Below, piece by piece: positions 62,801 to 64,000 of a stretch of DNA of 64,000 nt; positions within the stretch are counted from its first letter, which is position 1; the number at the start of each line of letters is the position of its first letter. Under the pieces are notes generated by a model. That model had not been told where the DNA came from, made no database searches, and saw nothing but the letters and a program-made list of their open reading frames with translations. The position numbers and the translations under genes were made by a program. Origin of the DNA: Sinotaia quadrata. Its lineage: Eukaryota > Mollusca > Gastropoda > Architaenioglossa > Viviparidae. The stretch lies in NCBI GenBank assembly GCA_028829895.1, contig CM054181.1:1367501-1431500 (forward strand). The letters run 5' to 3'.

Positions 62801-63025
62801 AATAAATCATATTGTAATTGCTTTGTTATTGCTATGGTTTTTATTCTAGCACCATCAAAAATCCCACATGTTAATTATTTAAAAGTTTAAATGTAGGCTT
62901 ACTGTCGGTTACAGGTGTGTTTATGAGCACAGGTGAGCAAGCAGTTGCCAGTAACATTGTACCACAAACACATCGCATCCAGCGGTGGGATTTCAGACAG
63001 TGCCAACTACCAGATTTAACTCAAA
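19419..63025 (+). CDS. AMBRA1: AMBRA1, autophagy/CRL4 adaptor with split WD40 propeller (3' end off the right edge)
   Basis: Fourteen exons join in frame, with the ATG at 19429: 19419-19554, 21155-21213, 33540-33723, 35679-35854, 36436-36534, 38802-38956, 39139-39298, 49483-49783, 52324-53929, 54192-54601, 56296-57025, 61255-61354, 61746-61945 and 62915-63025. They give about 1,472 codons, all introns are GT-AG, and no stop is met. Diagnostic matches are TGHPRTPWCVAFHP...SGCLGGEVRIWDL, IASLAFHP...IYFWDWS, and late in the protein ILDETINRPNDALQTAINRA and AVASNI...RIQRWDF. In vertebrates AMBRA1 binds DDB1 through a propeller built from both ends of the chain, directs cyclin D turnover, and links Beclin 1 and PP2A to autophagy. 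The human protein is about 1,300 residues. This one is already longer before its C-terminal part, because the disordered linker is expanded. The remaining propeller blades lie beyond the window. Confidence 0.94.
19555..21154. other. AMBRA1 intron 1 with a diverged tandem repeat
   Basis: About 20180-20640 carries five or so copies, roughly 90 bp each, of TAAATTTCAAGAAAAATGGA followed by GTGCAAAACTATG and runs of TAATAGTA. Open frames here follow the repeat. No gene is supported. Confidence 0.7.
21214..29760. other. First two thirds of AMBRA1 intron 2: serial minisatellites
   Basis: Arrays in order: 21480-21680 (96-bp duplication plus a partial copy), 23640-23850 (CAGAAATACATGTAAAATGT, 4 copies), 24060-24330 (68-bp, 4 copies), 25395-25565 (two ~85-bp copies), 25970-26340 (~60-bp, CTAGCAATCAAGTATT, ~6 diverged copies), 26560-26900 (~130-bp diverged), 27190-27640 (~62-66-bp, AACCCTTGTATGTTCAC, 7 copies), 27735-27850 and 27930-28040 (duplications), 28437-28468 (CA)n, 28636-28662 (TG)n, 28815-28940 (45-bp, 3 copies) and 29050-29195 (~54-bp, 3 copies). 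No gene was recognised. Confidence 0.75.
24700..25250. other. Less AT-rich block of unknown origin in AMBRA1 intron 2
   Basis: This stretch is visibly richer in G and C than its surroundings and has open frames on both strands (24824-25048 plus, 24881-25231 minus). Neither resembles a protein I know. It could be a worn transposon fragment. Confidence 0.3.
30360..30540. repeat. Tandem duplication within the hAT relic
   Basis: TTTTGTACTAGCACTGAAAA occurs three times with a period of roughly 60 bp, splitting the transposase frame. Confidence 0.8.
31640..32040. repeat. 32-bp satellite of about 12 copies inside the hAT coding region
   Basis: The unit is GACTTGTACGGGGTCATTAG followed by CGGCACACAACA, repeated every 32 bp with a few substitutions and a short local insertion (GGGATGTAC). 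It is richer in G and C than the flanks. It lies between the DPAKWPD segment and the TTF finger of the transposase. Confidence 0.93.
32620..32730. repeat. Direct duplication beside the hAT relic
   Basis: Two copies of ~64 bp share AGAACATATTTATGTAG and CACTGGTACATCATGAAAC, within the 5' untranslated part of the relic or its flank. Confidence 0.75.
32891..33539. other. End of AMBRA1 intron 2: no gene seen
   Basis: Includes a diverged duplication (about 33335-33455, AATTGGTGACAAAAATAA and AATTGGTAACAAAAAATAA) just before the exon 3 acceptor TTTTTTTTCAG. A short plus frame (33010-33201) is not supported as a gene. Confidence 0.55.
33540..36534 (+). CDS. AMBRA1: AMBRA1 exons 3-5: N-terminal WD40 blades
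   Basis: Exon 3 (33540-33723) covers residues 62-123 with GKCTHILTGHPRTPWCVAF and GGEVRIWDLR. Exon 4 (35679-35854, residues 124-181) has SSNNAMIASLAFHPMDH and IYFWDWS. Exon 5 (36436-36534) has RWLRFDTCGHYLFTGI. These are WD strands that, in the human protein, pair with the C-terminal half to form one propeller holding DDB1. Phases 0, 2 and 2 agree on both sides. Confidence 0.92.
34140..34570. repeat. ~61-bp minisatellite, seven copies, AMBRA1 intron 3
   Basis: The unit contains GCATTTGGTAGAGATTTATT and TTAGACTGAGACATTTTGGG. Copies are nearly identical apart from small indels. The rest of intron 3 (33724-35678) has a ~76-bp duplication near 35360-35480 and no gene. Confidence 0.9.
36535..38801. 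other. AMBRA1 intron 5 ending in a repeat array at the exon 6 acceptor
   Basis: A duplication of AGATTTACAAGGAGTTATAT lies at about 36780-36880, and CA-rich microsatellite at 38130-38175. At 38465-38760, five or six ~46-60-bp copies contain TTGGACAAGATGTTTTCAG and GAAGTTGTT. The last copy ends 40-50 bp before exon 6. No gene is supported. Confidence 0.75.
38802..39298 (+). CDS. AMBRA1: AMBRA1 exons 6-7: start of the linker
   Basis: Exon 6 (38802-38956) encodes DEANAGGRLNFN and a basic helix-like stretch with RRRYQQLVRRFFHYQQERLR. The acceptor GACAG at 38801 was chosen because it alone keeps the phase with exon 5. Exon 7 (39139-39298) encodes GETNEGERPTSPVHVDA and RDYASFVTRNTHDGD. Its acceptor may be AAG (39138) or, six bases on, CAG (39144); both keep frame. 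The nearby TTTTCAG at 38748-38754 was rejected because it breaks the frame. Confidence 0.75.
39540..39868. repeat. Minisatellite in AMBRA1 intron 7, left of the retrotransposon
   Basis: Diverged ~62-70-bp units contain GTGTCACAATTATAAATTTG and AAGTGATTTATTAAATTTC. The same type of unit resumes to the right of the LTR element, so the insertion split one array. Confidence 0.85.
39874..41610 (+). repeat. 5' LTR
   Basis: 1,737 bp starting TGTCACAGG. A TATA-like TATATAAAG lies at 40270-40278 (offset 396), and possible poly(A) signals AATAAA at 41386-41391 and 41412-41417. Its last bases, TGTAAACA, differ from TGTGACA at the end of the 3' LTR. Confidence 0.93.
41611..42073 (+). other. Retrotransposon leader with candidate primer-binding site
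   Basis: TGGTGACCACTGACCGTG begins at 41613, two bases after the LTR. A TGG start in this place is normal for a tRNA-primed site. The tRNA was not identified. The remainder is an untranslated leader to the ATG at 42074. Confidence 0.55.
42074..45856 (+). CDS. Gag-Pol polyprotein: Gag, protease, integrase, reverse transcriptase
   Basis: A single frame of 1,260 residues. Residues 1-160 are a highly charged coiled-coil tract full of ELEEKR-like blocks. Residues about 165-330 are capsid-like, and 240-325 resemble the SCAN domain. A CCHC knuckle (C385, C388, H393, C398) follows, then the aspartic protease motif DTGA (431-434). Next comes integrase with its HHCC finger (H616, H623, C653, C656), the D686/D746/E782 triad with 35 residues between the last two, and a GPY module (HWRGPYRV, 920-927). 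Only then comes reverse transcriptase (about 1030-1245) with SKFD (D1134) and FFDD (1194-1197). The frame ends prematurely, after LGHIISDG, by a frameshift. Confidence 0.93.
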   Translation: MAELVNVKKELMAMGREFGYEKADLKKYVDEEIAKWYVVKENEAKEVRELEEKRSKEAIELEDKRQLAKQLEMQTLRELEEKRAKEARDFKEKEIQDMREIELLKIQSARDLEDKRQEVEEKKLKLKARAHQEQLELAKQEVTAREKLLDGTAKQQAELNKPRTRLAFFNPEVETIDEFLTRFDSFIANFNYTDIEKKQQLGQILQGESSRAFTDLTRDPAITYADLKTGLMRTFQCTAEGFRKMFRRAIPKANDTMQAFGTRLRHYLDRWIDLTDIRKTYEGLFDLILRDQFLHIAPPAMTTYLQRNPPTNFCDMLKLADTYNDYPDPVITRSAPRPPLTNRQKYTPKLNRPMTKSEKPEPVQRTYTKSQDVRRHTRDSPPMTCYTCKGKGHSSQNCPSPRDVKVCTETGATLKTQQATVNGKRVKILVDTGASISCINAKLVRPEQYLRGSVRIRCVMGHLSTCPRATVHVTSSVFSGTVTAAVIRDMQFGFILSPGQCDAHTDGIYPVLPVTTRAQRERSKQGPPALKIVENTFPQLTPSQLSHLQQEDKSLSSLLKLARKNTITSSKYATMTYFLKDGLAFRRTDYKENDTRSTTCLFTPTPLRPLILSFAHDSIMSGHQGARRTEQRVREDFFWPGLSRDVRSYVRTCTQCQQHIDRGRVSRVPLEIVPTVEEPFLKVAVDIIGPIIPAAEGGYRYILTIVDFATRYPEAVALKGITAIEVADALIDVFSRTGVPREILSDQGTQFTSAMMAETMRLLACKQLFSSPYHAQSNGAVERFNGTIKKMLIKMASEQPDQWPRFLAPLLFAYRELPQESTGYSPFQLLYGRQPRGPLKLIKETWVKGDTVTDGKDVHTYVAELRQRLTETCHLAQENIREKQPRYKRNFDRTAVERDLEPGQLVLLLRPTHNNRMQMHWRGPYRVIKRVKQNDYSIQIGNKQKTYHINMLKRYYERSDEQIQNVNVALIQLEDSNFRTDMMSAETTPNPAVTVDQVEIDSNLTVEQRDAMSKLLHRHARIFTDQPGHSDLVEHRIKLLSDKPIRLKQYPQKYESTKYIAEQVREMQKQGVIEQSISPYSSPVVLVKKKDGTLRFCVDYRQLNEITEFDAEPIPNQDELFAKLTKAHYFSKFDMCKGYWQLSVAIDDRPKTAFPTPLGLFQFCRLPFGLANAPATFARFMRKLPLESVDALNFFDDILVATGTWDQHLSSVGGLLDILERHKLTVKPSKVRAGFREIEFLGHIISDGQIGPNLDNCSHS
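45858..46466 (+). pseudogene. Displaced frame: end of reverse transcriptase connection and RNase H
   Basis: 202 residues in another frame continue Pol: AVLGLVGYYRKF, then RNase H with RTDASDEGLGA (D83), TIEKECLAIVWA (E122), LQCDHKPL (D149) and GADALSR (D192). The first Met is not a true start, because Pol-like sequence precedes it in this frame. A one-base type shift separates it from the main frame, so this copy is unlikely to make complete Pol. Confidence 0.88.
46595..48329 (+). repeat. 3' LTR
   Basis: 1,735 bp, with TATATAAAG at 46991-46999. It is preceded by the polypurine tract AAGAAGGGGG and followed by the target duplication ATTAT. It matches the 5' LTR with about 14 differences, nearly all in the last ~310 bp. 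Confidence 0.93.
48335..48910. repeat. ~75-bp minisatellite, seven copies, right of the retrotransposon
   Basis: The unit contains GACACAAAGGGTCTTAGGAC and TTTCTCAGATAGTCATTGCA. Copies differ by a few bases. It is a homogenised relative of the array left of the insertion. A further duplication (GGCTGTATAACATCACACTG) lies at about 49285-49415. Confidence 0.9.
49483..49783 (+). CDS. AMBRA1: AMBRA1 exon 8, with two in-frame coding repeats
   Basis: 101 codons (320-420). After RYEYGNYNLYGAVPP come four 9-residue units of the type GVHSPPPRP (27 bp each, 49526-49633). Two 24-residue units beginning EVSCPNLRPSAFS follow (72 bp each, 49634-49705 and 49706-49777). Donor GTAAGT at 49784. The proline-rich repeats are low-complexity linker. 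Confidence 0.88.
50107..50350. repeat. Two adjoining foldback hairpins in AMBRA1 intron 8
   Basis: The first has arms near 50108-50131 and 50180-50208, with TCAGTTTAATGAAGTACCAC matched in reverse complement by GTGGTACTTCATTAAAC. The second has long arms of about 60 bp (50210-50274 and 50288-50350), with GTCAGAGATAAACAAATAA against TTATTTGTTTATCTCTGAC. They resemble MITE or foldback remnants. The rest of intron 8 up to 52010 has a duplication near 51040-51170 and no gene. Confidence 0.8.
52010..52285. repeat. ~83-bp repeat, four copies, just before AMBRA1 exon 9
   Basis: The unit contains TTAGATCTGTTAAGCATATT and TCTTACTCCTTTTATTTAAT. Each copy carries a pyrimidine-rich stretch ending TTAATTAG, similar to the region before the real acceptor at 52321-52323. 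Confidence 0.88.
52324..53929 (+). CDS. AMBRA1: AMBRA1 exon 9: large serine-rich linker exon
   Basis: 535 codons (421-955) in one exon, dominated by S, T, A, N and Q, with no predicted fold. A conserved CxxC (CPICGN, C818 and C821), preceded by PPCSHEG, corresponds to the CRACHN motif of vertebrate AMBRA1 and may bind zinc. SLKRTYATAFG (near 220 codons in) is another dense patch. The linker in vertebrates carries the Beclin 1 and PP2A binding parts. The donor at 53930 (GTAAGC) is in phase 1. Confidence 0.88.
54192..57025 (+). CDS. AMBRA1: AMBRA1 exons 10-11: linker with a coiled-coil
   Basis: Exon 10 (54192-54601, residues 956-1092) is low-complexity, with CTCAHNSPLN and many serines. Exon 11 (56296-57025, residues 1093-1335) begins with a heptad-like helix, SELDRRINVLRDTFNERMRM, and continues HEDRQRLLSSLRVRV. 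It then becomes disordered and ends in the conserved GRTIEVLGPSGESETISYRE and RELARRMANRED region. Both splice phases fit (1 to 0, 0 to 1). Confidence 0.88.
54773..54942. mobile_element. hAT-type MITE in AMBRA1 intron 10
   Basis: 170 bp with terminal inverted repeats: left CAGGGTTTCTCAACC, right GGTTGAGAAAGGCTG. The flanks are 8-bp near-duplications (GTCTAAGT at 54765-54772 and ACCTAAGT at 54943-54950, six of eight matching). It has no coding capacity. Its right end and ~90 bp of flank are duplicated at about 55010-55105. Confidence 0.75.
55290..55635. repeat. 38-bp minisatellite, about eight copies, AMBRA1 intron 10
   Basis: The unit is AACAACAAAATGATGTATAA plus CATTGAAACACAGTCAGC. Some copies are shortened. 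An (AAT/ATT) microsatellite follows at about 56076-56118. Confidence 0.9.
57050..57700. repeat. 52-bp minisatellite, about twelve copies, AMBRA1 intron 11
   Basis: The unit contains TAATAACAGTGATAAAACTA and GTATGACGTGGTAGTAAAGC. It starts only about 35 bp after the exon 11 donor. Confidence 0.92.
57775..58190. repeat. ~44-bp minisatellite, about eight copies
   Basis: The unit contains GTTTAGTAGCTAACAGTAAA and AGATAGTTTAGGCTGTGGT. It shares TGGTAAAGTGTTTAG with the next array. Confidence 0.92.
58230..58950. repeat. 36-bp minisatellite with a 180-bp higher-order unit
   Basis: About 18 copies of AAGAAAAGAGTTTGTCTGCT plus GGTAAAGTGTTTAGCT. A variant with CTGCTGCTAA and TTTAAC recurs at 58381, 58561 and 58741, and bases 58381-58560 repeat identically at 58561-58740, so five units form a higher-order unit. 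Confidence 0.95.
58951..61254. other. Rest of AMBRA1 intron 11
   Basis: A pyrimidine-rich TCTC/TTGTATTG tract spans 59240-59700 (source of a long false ORF), and (TCTG)n plus (ATCT)n lie at 59765-59812. An imperfect hairpin lies at about 60449-60510 (TTATCTGTCTAGCTA against TAGCTAGACAGATAA). No gene was recognised. Confidence 0.75.
61255..61945 (+). CDS. AMBRA1: AMBRA1 exons 12-13: conserved end of the linker
   Basis: Exon 12 (61255-61354, residues 1336-1368) encodes DGEQSTVQHPLLETFLRRES. Exon 13 (61746-61945) ends with SILDETINRPNDALQTAINR followed by AIAG, a conserved AMBRA1 signature just before the second propeller half. Phases 1, 2 and 1 are consistent. Confidence 0.9.
62013..62122. repeat. 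Duplicated tail of AMBRA1 exon 13 plus donor (pseudo-exon)
   Basis: Bases from 61903 (CCAAACGATGCCTTGCAGAC) through the donor into the intron are repeated 110 bp later, from 62013, with a few substitutions. The copy is preceded by CATCAG and followed by GTTAGT, so it has both splice signals. A 44-base exon would shift the reading frame. Confidence 0.85.
62915..63025 (+). CDS. AMBRA1: AMBRA1 exon 14: start of the C-terminal half propeller
   Basis: 37 codons: GVFMSTGEQAVASNI and HRIQRWDFRQCQLPDL. These match the human segment with AVASNIA and WWDF, where the second part of the propeller begins. Donor GTAAG at 63026 in phase 1. The gene continues beyond the right edge. Confidence 0.9.
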
Positions 63026-63064
63026 GTAAGTTGAAGTTGGGGTTGTTGTTTTTTTTATTTTCTG

Positions 63065-63410
63065 TTTGTGTTACTATTGATGGTGATTATTTAGAAGTGT
63101 GGGCTGTTTTTGTTGATGTTCTTGGTGATTATTTAGAAGTGTGGGCTGTTTTTGTTGATCTTGGTGATTATTTAGAAGTGTGGGCTGTTTTGTTGATGTT
63201 CTTGATGATTATTTAGAAGGTGTGGGCTGTTTTTGTTGATCTTGGTGATTATTTAGAAGTGTGGGCTGTTTTGTTGATGTTCTTGGTGATTATTTAGAAG
63301 TGTGGGCTGTTTTGTTGATGTTCTTGGTGATTATTTAGAAGTGTGTGCTGTTTTTGTTGATGACAATCATTTAAAAGTTTTGGCTGCATTTGTTCTTGGT
63401 GATTATTTAG
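63065..63410. repeat. ~42-bp minisatellite, about eight copies
   Basis: The unit contains GATTATTTAGAAGTGTGGGC and TGTTTTTGTTGATGTTCTTG. It starts about 40 bp after the exon 14 donor. Confidence 0.92.
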
Positions 63411-63412
63411 TT

Positions 63413-64000
63413 GCATGAATTAGTTATAATGTTAGTGACTTGTTAGTTGTGTGAATTAGTTATAATGTTAGTGACTTGTTAGTTGTGTGAATTAGTTATA
63501 ATGTTAGTGACTTGTTAGTTGTGTGAATTAGTTATAATGTTAGTGACTTGTTAGTTGTGTGAATTAGTTATAATGTTAGTGACTTGTTAGTTGTGTGAAT
63601 TAGTTATAATGTTAGTGACTTGTTAGTTGTGTGAATTAGTTATAATGTTAGTGACTTGTTAGTTGTGTGAATTAGTTATAATGTTAGTGACTTGTTAGTT
63701 GTGTGAATTAGTTATAATGTTAGTGACTTGTTAGTTGTGTGAATTAGTTATAATGTTAGTGACTTGTTAGTTGTGTGAATTAGTTATAATGTTAGTGACT
63801 TGTTAGTTGTGTGAATTAGTTATAATGTTAGTGACTTGTTAGTTGTGTGAATTAGTTATAATGTTAGTGACTTGTTAGTTGTGTGAATTAGTTATAATGT
63901 TAGTGACTTGTTAGTTGTGTGAATTAGTTATAATGTTAGTGACTTGTTAGTTGTGTGAATTAGTTATAATGTTAGTGACTTGTTAGTTGTGTGAATTAGT
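63413..64000. repeat. 36-bp minisatellite, at least 16 near-perfect copies, running off the window
   Basis: The unit is GTGAATTAGTTATAATGTTA plus GTGACTTGTTAGTTGT. After the first copy I see no substitutions. The array continues past the right edge. Confidence 0.95.

Overview
This window looks like AT-rich nuclear DNA of an invertebrate animal. Its genes are split by many GT-AG introns, local minisatellites are very abundant, and there are several DNA transposon remnants and one LTR retrotransposon. The gene content and element types would fit a lophotrochozoan, perhaps a mollusc, but no sequence feature proves the taxon.

Two conserved single-copy genes lie head to head. On the minus strand, from 16,873 leftward to 2,008, is the 5' part of a DEAH-box RNA helicase best matched to DHX33. 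Eleven coding exons (about 394 codons) carry the helicase motifs from Walker A to QRTGRAGR. The C-terminal part should lie beyond the left edge. On the plus strand, from 19,429 to 63,025, is AMBRA1, the autophagy and CRL4 (DDB1) adaptor. Fourteen coding exons (about 1,472 codons) give the N-terminal half of the WD40 propeller, a very long serine-rich disordered linker, and the start of the C-terminal half propeller. The rest lies beyond the right edge. The 2.6 kb between the two start codons probably holds a shared divergent promoter and the non-coding first exon of AMBRA1.

The introns hold the mobile DNA. DHX33 intron 8 has a decayed hAT transposase gene that keeps an intron of its own. DHX33 intron 6 has a short piggyBac-type non-autonomous element. 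AMBRA1 intron 2 (12.3 kb) has a second decayed hAT with a 32-bp satellite amplified inside it. AMBRA1 intron 7 has an 8.46-kb Ty3/gypsy element with 1.74-kb LTRs and a 5-bp target duplication. In that element integrase precedes reverse transcriptase (the Gmr1-like order) and the capsid region resembles the SCAN domain. AMBRA1 intron 10 has a hAT-type MITE, and intron 8 has a pair of foldback hairpins.

Nearly every intron also has its own tandem array, with units of about 32-110 bp. Tandem duplication reaches exons and splice sites too: coding repeats in AMBRA1 exon 8, a duplicated tail of exon 13, and duplicated acceptors before DHX33 exon 4. The most notable items are the PR-INT-RT-RH retroelement with a SCAN-like Gag and the tandem duplication across introns, splice sites and coding sequence. 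No CRISPR array, rRNA or tRNA gene was recognised.
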